Source: Hydractinia symbiolongicarpus
Taxonomy: Eukaryota > Cnidaria > Hydrozoa > Anthoathecata > Hydractiniidae
Direction of reading: 5' to 3'
Length of the DNA stretch: 64,000 nucleotides
Assembly: GCF_029227915.1 (NCBI RefSeq)
Contig: NC_079879.1
Span: 20,042,501 to 20,106,500, forward strand
This document shows positions 25,701-35,876 of the stretch, piece by piece. Position 1 is the stretch's first letter. The number at the start of each line of letters is the position of its first letter. The notes under the pieces were generated by a model, which was not told the origin of the DNA, made no database searches, and worked only from the letters and a program-made list of their open reading frames with translations. A program made the position numbers and the translations under genes.

Positions 25701-28700
25701 TTTGCTGGGACTCCGAAGTTACCTTTGACTTAAAATAATGTTTGATTGTAAACTGATGTTTAATTTTAATCTCCTGTTCCTCTTACCAAATCTCTGTACC
25801 AGACAATTTTTATAAAGAACAAAGTTTTGCATACAGATAAAGACAAAAAAGTATTTTGTTGCTTAAAACTAGCATTATTTTTTTGTTGAATTGCAAACAA
25901 TGTAAATGTAATTACTTCCAACCACAGAACCCACTGTTTGTAATTTTCTTAAGCACAACTGTTTATTATCAATGACCCCCACAGCCTAATTCTCTTCCAA
26001 TTTCAAAACACTTTTTCTCTATGATTCAATGATTATAAAACATTTATATTCCATGATTCAATTTTCTTCTGTATATTAACACTTCTCTTTAGATTTTTTA
26101 TACTTATCTTCTGTCATATTTTTTATTTCTATATCATGATTTATAATTTTTTTTTTAAATATAAAAATTATAAATATTGCGACTTACACAAAATAGTCAC
26201 AAAGTTAAAATAATGACTCTAATTAAAATTCCTGACCATAAGCATTGCTGAATTTGTACTACATTTATCCCCCACACAAAAAAGCAACCCCTGTGAAATA
26301 CACAGGGACAAAACAATTTTGTCACTTCCCTTTTTTTTCATTTTTTTCAGTTTTTATATATTAGAAACTAAATGTTGTGCAGGGAGGGGGGTGGAATTCA
26401 TCTCTAAAAAGATCAATATATTCAGAGTTAAGTATGCATGCTCAGAAGTTTCTCTGTTTCTATCTGTATTGTTTCACAAAAATCTTTTTTGAGTGGAAGT
26501 GGGAAACAGAATATAAGTTATCAAACATCATTTTATTTAGCACAATCTTGCTAGACAATGCTATGTGTATATTTTATGGCAAAGATAGTTTTTAACATCC
26601 CATTTCACTATGGCGTTTTTGTTTATTGTTTCAAGAGTAATACATAGGAACATGCTTTGCCATGCTTGTTCAGCATGATTAAAAATAAAACAACATAAAA
26701 AGATGTGAAAAATACATTTCCCACCTCACTTTCTTGATTTTTAATAGGCATACACAAGATGCTATGAGTGCGATACCCAGTATCTTGATCTACACCAGGA
26801 TTAAATCTAGGATCCTATAAAAAAAAGCTATTTACACACCTACAATATAATCTTGACTAACTCCTACCACAATAACATGTCAATATAACAGTTTAGAATA
26901 TCTTTTCAACATACTACTTTTACAAGACATTAAATTCATCCTCATAAAGGAAACACTTTCAAGGGGCCTAAAATTATGTGCAGCCACTGCGAACACACCA
27001 TTTAGGAGATAATATAATATTTATGTAAACATACGTTTTACCCATTGCGTGGAAAAATCCACTTAAGCTAAAATGGATTTTTATTCTTTGTAGGGTCTTT
27101 TCTTGTCCTTTTTTAAAGAAATACCGCAACATTTGAGCTGCAACAGAATTTTTATCTGACCTTATGATATCATTATTGATGAGGTTATAAGTTGGCAGCC
27201 CATTTCTTGAATAAAACTATGCCAGAGCTACAAAAAGCAACCACCAAAAAAATTACGAGTGCTATGGTGTGCGAAAAATCGCACTCGTAATCAAAATTTA
27301 AAAAATGCAATGTTAATATTTGCAAGTGTGATTCACACTTAATTATTTTTTGTTTACCGCAGCGTTGCGGAGAAATGTATACGTAATGATGAAGGTGTTT
27401 TAGCTACCACAGAGGAGGAGAACAGGGTAGCTTGGAAGAATTATTATCAGAGGTTGCTTAACACTGAGTTTGATTGGGACGAGGATAATTTGTCTGATGA
27501 TGATGTTGTAGAAGGGCCAGCTATGCAGATCAATACAGAATGGGTAGTGGAGGCTATTAGGAAATTGAAGATTGGCAAGGCTGCAGGACTATCAGGTTTT
27601 GTTGCAGAGATGGTGAAAGCATCTGGATATATTGGAGTTGAGCTTATTACAAGTCTTGGAGTTATTGTATGCAGATGATTTGGTTCTCATAGCAGAGTCG
27701 ATGGAAGAATTAGTTGAAAAGTTTGAGAATTGGAAGAAAGGACTAGAAGAGAAAGGGCTAAAGGTAAACACAGCAAAGTCTAAAGTCATGATTAGTAGCA
27801 TTACAGCCAAGTGTGACCTTGTAGTTGGAAACTGGCCTTGTGGAGTTTGCAGGAAAGGGGTTGGTAGTAACTCAATTTTTTGTCAGACTTGCAAGCATTG
27901 GGTACATAAGAAGTGCAGTAGTATTAGTGGAAGGTTAAGAGCTGACATTCAGTTTGTATGCAAGCGTTGCAAAAGTGAGATTATAGAGCATGAAGTATTT
28001 CCAGCTTTAATGATGAACAACAGTGGTTTGTTAGAGATAGTTGAGAACTTCTGTTACTTAGGTGATATGTTGGGCAGTGAAGGGGGTGTTGGAAGAAGTG
28101 TTACTTGCAGGATAGGTTCTGCTTGGAAAAAAGTTCAGAGAGTTACTTCCTTTGTTGACTAGCAAAGCCCTGTCAATTGAGGTAAAAGGTAGGTTGTATG
28201 AGGCCTGTGTAAGAAGTGTTATGTTGTATGGTAGTGAGACATGGACAGTGAAGCAGGAAGATCTTGACTGTTTAGAAAGCAATGATATGAGAATGGTTAG
28301 GTGAATGTGTAACGCCAGTCTGAGAGACAGAAAGAGTTCAGATGAGCTAAGAAGCAGGCTAGTCTCCGAAGTCTCCGTAGAATTAAAGATGTTATCCAGA
28401 TAAGAAGATTGAATTGGCTGGGGCACTTGGAAAGAATGGAGGAGGATAATTGGGTAAGAAAGTGTAGAGACTTGATAGTTCCTGGGGCAAAGCCCAGAGG
28501 CAGACCGAGAAAGACTTGGCAGGAGGTTATAAGGACAGACTTGATACAGAGGAAGTTGAGTTTAGATCTAACACAGTCTAGATCAGATTGGAAGAGGGTC
28601 ATTAATATACCCCGTCCAACCCATGCTAGCATGGAAAACGGACGTTAAGCCGAGAATGATGATGATGATGATGATGATGTTATATGTTATTTAAGCTGTA

Positions 28701-30423
28701 TAGAAATGAATTTTGTAAAACGTATTAACCACAAGTGCAAGGCTGAAACACTGTTGAACGCGATGATGTGTTGGCAAATCTGCTATATGTTTTTGGCATT
28801 AAATATATTTCTAGACATTCTTGATTTCTCTTTTCCCTTTTAAAAAGATTTTTTTAACTTTATTCAACATTTTTTCTCTTTGGTATTGCATCATGAAAAC
28901 ATTCGTCCGAAGGCTGTATTAAGGTACGGGACACCTAAAATCTCCCATGTTCTGGTTATATTAAACTTGCATGGGTGGGCACTCTTCTCGCAGTATCTGT
29001 GACGATGAAGGTCGGACTGACTTGTGGCATGGTTCCAAATGGTCTTTCGTCTTTTGTCCGAGTCTCACTGTAATGCACCAGCCAAGCATAAGAGTGTCGG
29101 CATGAAGGAAAGGGGCCGATAATGTTCTCTATACTTTTTAAACAAATCAATCACAAAGAAATGAATGTTATGTAATCAGCATAATAGCTTTTTTCATCGC
29201 TCTATAATATTTTAGAAAAAGAAAAAATTCTTGAGTGTGATAAAAAGCACTCGTAAATCTTTTTACGAGTGTGAGGGTGAGTGCGCGTGCGATCACACTC
29301 ATCTCAAGGAATGGCCTGAGTTGGTCAGGATAAATTTATTTTTATATTTTAAAAAAAAACAATAAAGATTTTTACAAAAATCCAAAAGACTTATCCTCTG
29401 TAACATATAAAACACAGTTTTTATTGCAGTTTCCCTTTATACCTCTCTCTCTATAAATAATAAAAAGTTAAAGTGTCAAAATATGCCAGTTTGTCCAATA
29501 TTAACTTTCATCACTTGTCTGCATTTCATTGCCTGTCTCCTTTCCTTCCTTGCCATTTCATTTTTCCTGTCTTCTGTTGTGCCCTTTTTTATTCTGCATT
29601 TTACTTTTACTTTCGAATAACTTCAACTTATTTTAGCATTTAAAATATTACATTTTTATAATATAACATATTTATAGATACTAATTTTACACAAATTTTT
29701 ACAACACATGACACAGATTGATAACAGAATATTTATTTTTCTGAAGTGTAGAAAATTGTTAATAAATATTTCATATAAATAAACATTAAAACTCATCAAT
29801 AATTCCTATTTTTTTACCTTATATGCATCTTTTATATTAATTGTTTCACCAGAAGCAGCAGCATAACCAGCTATTCCCACTCCATATGGTATGATAATAG
29901 CTTTCTCAGTAGGTTTAACAGCTTCCTCTACAGTAGAATCTGCAGTTACATCAAACAATCTAGACATTAAATATTTTCTATCCTTGTGACCTTTGCAGAG
30001 AAATAAAGAGCTTCTGTCAGCATTGATTAAGTGGCACACATTAACTAATATCTTGTGTGATAAAGAGTCAACATCTAACTCATAAGCAATGTCTCTAATC
30101 AATTCCATTAACAGTTCTTTTTCATTTAATCCAGCCAGTTCTTCTGCAGTTTTTTTCTTTTTTTTGGGCACAAAATCACCGCCAACATCATCGTTTACAG
30201 AACGTAAATTCAATGGCTTTAAGGAAGATGGTGAGGAGAAATCTGCGCATGAATTTGATGACAACTTATTGACTCTATTTACAGACGGTATTGACAAACG
30301 TTGGGATCGATGCAAAACCCAGTTCTCGACAAGTTTTGGACTTGCATGTTTTAAAAAATATTCTTTGGCAAACTCAGGGTTATTGGTTAGGTAAGTTGTT
30401 ACTTCTTCAGCTGTTGGAATCAT
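13766..30423 (-). CDS. PDE6-like: PDE6-like cGMP phosphodiesterase with CaaX tail, 24 exons
   Basis: Hydrolyses cGMP. 5'-3' exons: 30423-29818, 26814-26725, 25042-24974, 24343-24254, 24170-24018, 23743-23688, 23211-23176, 22729-22672, 22369-22316, 21490-21409, 21332-21265, 21175-21083, 21001-20951, 20277-20131, 19754-19647, 19357-19248, 18995-18908, 18820-18720, 18623-18546, 18467-18404, 17941-17867, 17595-17512, 15904-15814, 13902-13766. All phases agree, giving 862 aa. GAF-A (~105-285) and GAF-B (~290-470) each keep the NKx(n)Fx3DE motif (N241..E254; N438..E450). The catalytic domain has HNWRH (H570), HDLDHRG (H610, D611), [12 protein letters not shown] (D721) and the purine-binding Gln Q774 in [28 protein letters not shown] and PIPMMDR are PDE6-like rather than PDE5- or PDE11-like. 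It ends SCVIL, a CaaX box expected to be geranylgeranylated. Exon 12 uses a GC donor. PDE6 identity and membrane anchoring are inferred. Confidence 0.93.
14732..14799. repeat. Long near-perfect hairpin in the last PDE6-like intron
   Basis: The arm from 14732 (ttttttgtaaatataa...) pairs with the arm ending near 14799, apart from one mismatch and one 2-nt bulge. The stem is about 27 bp and the loop about 12 nt. The loop itself can re-pair as TAACGCT/AGCGTTA. It could be a palindromic repeat relic or a small-RNA precursor. Confidence 0.7.
18285..18349. repeat. GAC trinucleotide microsatellite
   Basis: Runs of (gac)n broken by aat and aac variants, inside the intron between PDE6-like exons 20 and 21. 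Reading frames across it give poly-Thr or poly-Arg and are not genes. Confidence 0.9.
21081..21082 (-). promoter_or_regulatory. Non-canonical GC 5' splice site (GC-AG intron)
   Basis: After PDE6-like exon 12 (ending in the codons for NVNME), the minus strand reads GAG|gcaagt, and the next exon opens after ctag with VLQYHAS. The reading frame and the PDE alignment across the junction are continuous. No GT lies nearby that would keep the frame, so a GC donor is needed. The rest of the donor (GAG|GCAAGT) is a strong consensus, typical of functional GC-AG introns. Confidence 0.8.
21651..22058 (+). mobile_element. Interspersed repeat family, copy B, in a PDE6-like intron
   Basis: Diverged copy of the repeat at 4889-5458, in the same orientation and within the intron between exons 9 and 10. 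Its right end (taagacaggtgggcccacctgtataagacagctgtcttataca) contains two overlapping palindromes: aggtgggcccacct and taagacagctgtctta. Related words (taagacagc, gtcttagacaggtg) open the left end. This suggests an inverted-repeat DNA transposon without coding capacity. Confidence 0.6.
27252..27291. repeat. 11-bp hairpin flanking the LINE fragment
   Basis: ATTACGAGTGC (27252-27262) and GCACTCGTAAT (27281-27291) are exact inverted repeats around an 18-nt loop. The arm word ACTCGTAA recurs in the hairpin on the other side of the LINE, at 29250-29275. Confidence 0.85.
27355..28685 (+). mobile_element. 5'-truncated, rearranged non-LTR retrotransposon (LINE)
   Basis: Lies antisense to the PDE6-like gene in its 3.0-kb first intron. 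Frame pieces in order: a pre-RT segment (27370-27660, [16 protein letters not shown]), then a deletion of the RT core. Next is a reverse-transcriptase piece with the catalytic box [11 protein letters not shown] (about 27663-27700) and [14 protein letters not shown]-type zinc finger follows at about 27835-27980 ([20 protein letters not shown]). The C-terminal part has [24 protein letters not shown] and [11 protein letters not shown], ending near 28648. In-frame stops and frame changes near 28160, 28303 and 28400 show it is dead. The 3' end is a (GAT)n run at 28656-28680, a plausible retrotransposon tail. The clade is not assigned. Confidence 0.85.
28890..29155 (-). repeat. GC-richer block, probably an interspersed repeat fragment
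   Basis: Base composition differs sharply from the surrounding AT-rich intron, and several near-exact short words suggest a repeated element. No protein domain is recognisable in either strand. It lies just 3' of the LINE tail in the PDE6-like first intron. Confidence 0.35.
29234..29311. repeat. Nested inverted repeats flanking the LINE fragment
   Basis: The outer arms are GAGTGTGAT and ATCACACTC; the inner arms are CACTCGTAAA and TTTACGAGTG around a short loop. The inner arms share their core with the hairpin at 27252-27291. Confidence 0.75.
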
Positions 30424-30870
30424 TATTTATAACCCAAGTTGGGTATCATAATTCATAAATCATTAAGCCATTGATAGGTTAGGTTGGTGAGCACGATATA
30501 ACCCTTTCGTTTTTTACCTTTGTTTTGCTTTGCTTTCCCAGCCCTGCACGACCCCGAGATTTGGTTGTGCCATTATTATTTCACAGTTATCGGTTGCCAC
30601 GGAAACGCAGCACTCCCCCTTCAAATTTATTCTGCTGTCAAGTTAAATATTTCAACATCCTTACTTTATTACTAGAATTCTTAAATAGCTTGTTGAGTGA
30701 TACCTAAAATTTAGCCCTGAAAAAGTCTAATTAAGACTTAGCTGCCTGATTAAAAAAAAATTCTTGTTGGCGGAGTAGTTAGGCTTTTATAACACATCCA
30801 GTGAAGTCTTATTGAGCGGGAAGTAACGACATTCACTTTCATTATCACGGACCTCGTATCATTGAAAAAT

Positions 30871-30925
30871 ATGGCTGCCGCTTGCCTCCACAAATCTCCA
30901 TTATCAGTCATAAAAAGTCTGTATG
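30871..30925 (+). CDS. Possible first coding exon of an unidentified divergent gene
   Basis: An ATG in good context (aatATGGCTGCC) encodes MAAACLHKSPLSVIKSLY and stops in phase 1 at a consensus donor, G|gtaagt. The peptide is basic and amphipathic-looking with no acidic residue, like a mitochondrial presequence. It lies about 450 bp from the PDE6-like start in divergent orientation, so the two may share a promoter. A compatible 22-nt micro-exon exists at 31660-31681 (ttttttag|...|gtttgt), but no later exon could be recognised. This may be a real short gene, an untraced one, or chance. Confidence 0.35.
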
Positions 30926-33389
30926 GTAAGTTTTATAGACTTAATTTTTTATTTTTAATGTTGTGTTTTACCCTGTAGCCTATTTATACCTCTGCTTTAA
31001 AAAGTTCATTATTAAAAAAGCCTTCTGAAATGTTTCCAGCTAGCTTGCGTATAGCTACCGGCATAATACACCTTTACGATAATACACCTTTACCATAATT
31101 CTATTGTACATGCGTTCCTACGGCTCTCCATCGTTTTACAATATCGGAAAAAGGAGGTAAAAATCGTGTTTTTATGAGAGTTTGTTAGAGACGAAAGCGT
31201 GTTTTCTCCAGTTTTTTAAGTTCCGTCGTATCAATTTCTTTCAAATTTTCAGGAAACAACAATAATAATAAGATACAACTTATGTGTACTTTTCATTAAA
31301 AACAAAATGCGGCAAGAAAGGTTATCACAAAAAAACGTGTTTTCTCCTTAATAAACTCTTATAAAAGTGTGATGTTTACCTCCTCCGATCGCAAAATAAG
31401 CTGCGATGGAGTGTTGGTTTTCCCGAATTATCGTTAAGGTGTATTCATCGGCGATTCGGTTTGACGTCATAACAAATTTTTTGGTGAAAAGTTTCAGTCT
31501 TTTAGGTAAAGAGAGTGCAGAGCTAGACACATTTTGGAGTTTTAAGAACAATGTTAGAAAGTTTGAGCAAAGATAATTTTTGGAGCAAAATCTAGATAGC
31601 TAAGCATCATTTCCAGACAGATTTTTATTGTGGTTACTTTTCGTTTCCACATTTTTTAGCATTCTTCCCACTACGAACTAGGTTTGTTTTCACCCTGCGA
31701 AATTTAAAAAATGGCGGATGTAGCACAAATGTGATTCGTCAATTAAGCAAAATGTCAATCATCACTACGGCAACAAAGCTGAACCGAATCGCCGAATTAC
31801 GTGATTATCTAAACAAACAGCTCTAGCGACAATCTGGCAACTCTGCTCACTACCGTACCGTAAGGAGTGCTGGCGTTTTCAGGCGAGTTCGGCATTTTGA
31901 AAAAAAATAGTATGTTACAAGGAATTGCATTTCAGTAATACTCCTGGGCGAGTTCGGGAAACTGCCTGCGCTTTTGGAGGACAACCACCAATTTAATTCA
32001 AAAAGTCGCATGAACTGGCCCTTTATACAGGTGTTTGTGACTTATCGACACCCTCTTCATAACTTTGTGGTTTTGATTATAAGCCATCCCTAAAAACAAC
32101 TTTGCAAAAATGCGGGTTAACAAGGTGGGCATTTGCGCAGGGTGAAGCGAAAATGAAAACGTCAAAAACGCCCAAAGAAGTTGTTACAGCTTCAATTATC
32201 GTATTATTGTAATTGAGGGTCATGAAAATATATTCTGGTACCCCAGCAGTTTTATTATTATTATTATTATTATTAATCATATTTATACAGGTTTACATCT
32301 TCAGTATGATATAATATATCTGCACTGTTATCAACGAGTGACCTGTTAAAACAAAAATAAACAAAGTAAACAAAGAGCCAAAAATTGTTTTTTGTTTTTA
32401 AATAATATATATAAAATTATGAGAATGTTAGAAAAAAAGAAAGAAAAGAAAATAAGAATCAAATAGCAGACTATGAACAGAAAAATTAGCAAAAATGGGA
32501 ATTAGAAAAAATTGAGTTTAGGATTCAAACTTCACAACATTAGAAATCAGAGAAACAATAGCGTATCTCCAAGACACCCTGTAACGTATAGGATCAAGCT
32601 AAGGTAAGTTGCCAAAATCGAATTTGAAAGCAAAAGCAAGTTGTTACGCAATAGGGCAGGTTTTACTAAAAAAACAACCTGGAAGTGTTATAAGAGGTAA
32701 TATTATTTAGAATTTCATGCATAGTAATTCTGCAATGCAGACAATGGTAACAATTACATCACAGCTTCTTATCCTAAAGTTTTTAAGACTTGGAAAAACC
32801 TCATTAGTCATCGACTAGTCTTTGTATTAATACAGAGACTGTGTCTGTCTGTCTGTTTGTGACAGGCAAAGTGGATGAGTTCATTTTCCTTTGATATAGC
32901 CGAAAAATGCTTGTTTAATATGTTAAATTTTATTATGTTACGGCGCGACGAAAATAACACTAACGTTAATATCCTATACTAGTCGTTAGCCTGTGGAAGA
33001 ATCCACAGGTTCGCTCGCCCTTTTTACACCGCATTGCATGCGTCTTGCTACTTGCGTAGCTAAGCTACCATTTTGCATGACGGACAGACATATACAGTAC
33101 TGGAAAAAGGTTGTTTAACATATCGAGCGCGCAACGTGCATGGACTCCCTTCATACGCGATGTACCACCTTTATAATAGATCTATTGAGAATCTAGTATT
33201 GTGACAAAATCCGTCTCGGTGTGTCCGATGGTAGGTGATAGTGAAAATAAAGAGAAGGTTTTTTGAATGAGAATAGAGAGAAAATTTTTTTATTTCAAAC
33301 ACATCTCTGCTTTATCTTTTTTTTATTTTAAATAGATGTATATTATAAAAAAATTTTTAACTTTTGTATTTATTAAAGTAATTACTAGC

Positions 33390-34090
33390 GCATTACTTTT
33401 TCAACGTATTTTTTTTTTAACGCTACTTTTCGTTCTTAAACTTTAAAAATGCGATTTCTAAGGAAATCTTTTTTGTTGCCGCTTTTCGTTCTTAAACTTT
33501 TAAAATGCGATCTAAAAAAATTTTCTATTACCGTTCTTCGTTCTTAAATTTTTAAAATGCGATCTATTGAAGCTTTTCTATTGCCGATCTTCGTTCTTAA
33601 ACTTTTAAAACACAATCTAAAACAGCATTTCTATCGCCGCTTTTTGTTCTTAAACTTCTGAAATTCGATCTAAAAAAACATTTCTATCACCGCTTTTCGT
33701 TTATAAACTTTTAAAATGCGATCTTAAAAAACATTTCTATCCCTGCTTTTCGTTTTTAAACTTTTAAAATGCGATCTAAAAAACATTTCTATCGCCGCAT
33801 TTTGTGTATAAACTTTTTAACTTCGATCTAAAAAAGCATTTCTGTCGCCGCATTTCATTCTTAAACTTTTAAAACTCGATCTAAAAGAGCATTTCTATCG
33901 CCGCTTTTTGTTCTTAAACTTTTAAAATTCGATCTAAAAAACATTTCTATCGCCGCTTTTTGTTTATAAACTTTTAGAATGCGATCTTAAAAAATATTTC
34001 TGTCGCTGTTTTTCGCTCTTAAGCTTTTAAAATGTGATCTAAAATAGCATTTCTATCGCTTTTTTTCGTTCTTAAGTTTATTAAAAAATG
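33390..34090. repeat. Minisatellite of ~52-bp units
   Basis: About 13 diverged tandem units, each running through cttaaacttttaaaatgcg, then atctaaaaaacatttcta, then tcgccgcttttcgtt. Unit length is about 52-53 bp, not a multiple of three, and no unit keeps an open frame. Confidence 0.92.
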
Positions 34091-34837
34091 GCATTTCGAT
34101 TCGCAAATGCCGAACTGCTAATTCGAACCCTGTTAAGGCCAAATAACTTGGAAACGAGGTGGTCATGTCAATTATTTTTCACAGCGTAGGTAACTAGGGA
34201 CCACCTAGGACAAATTTGGGTAAGTTTCCCAAACCTGGGTCCTCGAATCCCTTTCGGAATGAACGGGTTGATAACGTCATTAAAAAACCTTCAAACCTTA
34301 ATAATCTCAGCAACCGTTTGTCAAAAGTACATGAGCCTATACATTTTCTTGCTCAGCGTTTCAAAATATATACGTTAAAGGCAACAGGTTTATGAATTTA
34401 AAAAAATTAAAAATTGAAACATGCAAAATAACGATATAATTCAAATATAATCTTTCTCTTTCAATCAACCTTCGTTCAGCATCTATTTCGTTTTGTTTTT
34501 ATCTGCCATGTGCCATCCTCATGATTACACTTACCACAAGTAATAAATATATCAGGTGCCGTTGTAGTACACCGAAAAGAACATCAACTGGTACTGATTT
34601 CTTACCATTGTTACCAATTGAGTGCAGCTAATCAAGAAGCTTTTCAACCACTGGAACAGTTTACCAGAGATACCAAGGCTTTTTATTTTTTTCACACAAC
34701 TTTGTCAAAAGCTTTGGCAACATGGCAGCAATCAACAAACATGTTTTGTCAGCTGTTCTTGTTGTGTTAACACACAGACCCTGTCGTTGTCAAACAAAAA
34801 CAAGTAAAGCCCGTCTTAAAAAAAGATCATGGGTTAG

Positions 34838-35582
34838 CCCTATTCAGTCCGGGGGGGGGGATTCCGCCTCCCCTGACGTTTTTTTTTTAATAACTCCTGA
34901 TTGCTTTCTTATATGGCTATGATACTTACTGAGTTTCAACATTTATCAATTAGACACCTGCATGCTAAATTTTTAGGTCCCATACCATTCAGAGGCTTTG
35001 ATATTGGCCATTACTCGAAACTACCCCTAAAATTTCTATGAAATCCTTATAATGGGGAAAATATAATAACTCCTGTTAGCATTATCCTTAGAACTTGAAA
35101 CTTGCAACACAACTTTGTTTCGTCAAGAAGAATCATTTTGAATAATTTTGACACGTAACTAATCCGATTTTCCAATTTTGTCGGATTTTACCCGAAAATC
35201 TGGAAAAAACGGATTTTGGGGCAATTTTTGGCAATTTTTTATTCGATCCATGTAAAAACCGGAAGATATGTTAAAAACATTTTATTTAGCTTTCAGAAAC
35301 TTCAAAGAGAATGTAAAAATTCGCTCTAGAACAAAAGTAATTATATTTTAAGCAGATAGTGGCATTTTTAACAATTTTCAAGCTTCTGATGACGTCACAG
35401 AAAATGCGCTGATGCAACCAAAAATTTATTGCCGCCATTTTGTTCCTTTTATGACGTACTATAAGTGTGCCAAGTTTGATTCAATTTGAACAATCCTATG
35501 AAAAGTTATTAAGGGGGGGCGGCCTCCCCCCCCCCCCCCCCCCCAGTCATAGTATGTTCGACAAACCCCGGACCGAATAGGG
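34838..35582 (+). mobile_element. TTAA-flanked MITE (piggyBac-type), copy 1
   Basis: 745 bp bounded by terminal inverted repeats CCCTATTCAGTCCGGGG and, in reverse complement, CCCTATTCGGTCCGGGG. It is followed by TTAA and preceded by TTAG, a one-base-decayed TTAA. The CCC ends and TTAA target are hallmarks of piggyBac-type elements. The inside is non-coding, with G and C homopolymers next to each end. The same sequence occurs in reverse orientation at 45551-46296. It ends only about 295 bp upstream of the MCMBP start codon. Confidence 0.9.
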
Positions 35583-35876
35583 TTAAACCTACAAATAGAC
35601 TGAAAAAAAAGAGTAGATTTACGTGCATTATGTAAGAGACTTATGCACATGTGAACAAAACTCTAAATAACGTGAACCCAACACAAGTAGAGATTTCTTT
35701 CGTAAACTTTTTTGTAAGCCTTAACGTTAAAATTTACATATATATGTGTTAATGCAGCTTTAATAATTTAATAGCACTTTTTCTACAAAAAAAAAAGTTT
35801 CAAGCATTAAAATGAGACCAAGGCTGTTAATTTTGTATATTTTCTTTGTGGGAAATAAAAGATATAACTAGCTAGT

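Larger units (their letters stand above)
30424..34837. other. Intergenic region between PDE6-like gene and MCMBP
   Basis: Contains the probable divergent promoter area just right of 30423, a possible first exon at 30871, an (att)n run at about 32251-32276, gtctgtct repeats near 32842, and the 52-bp minisatellite. No complete gene is supported. An ATG frame at 34722 (MAAINKHVL...) is short and unrecognised. Confidence 0.4.
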
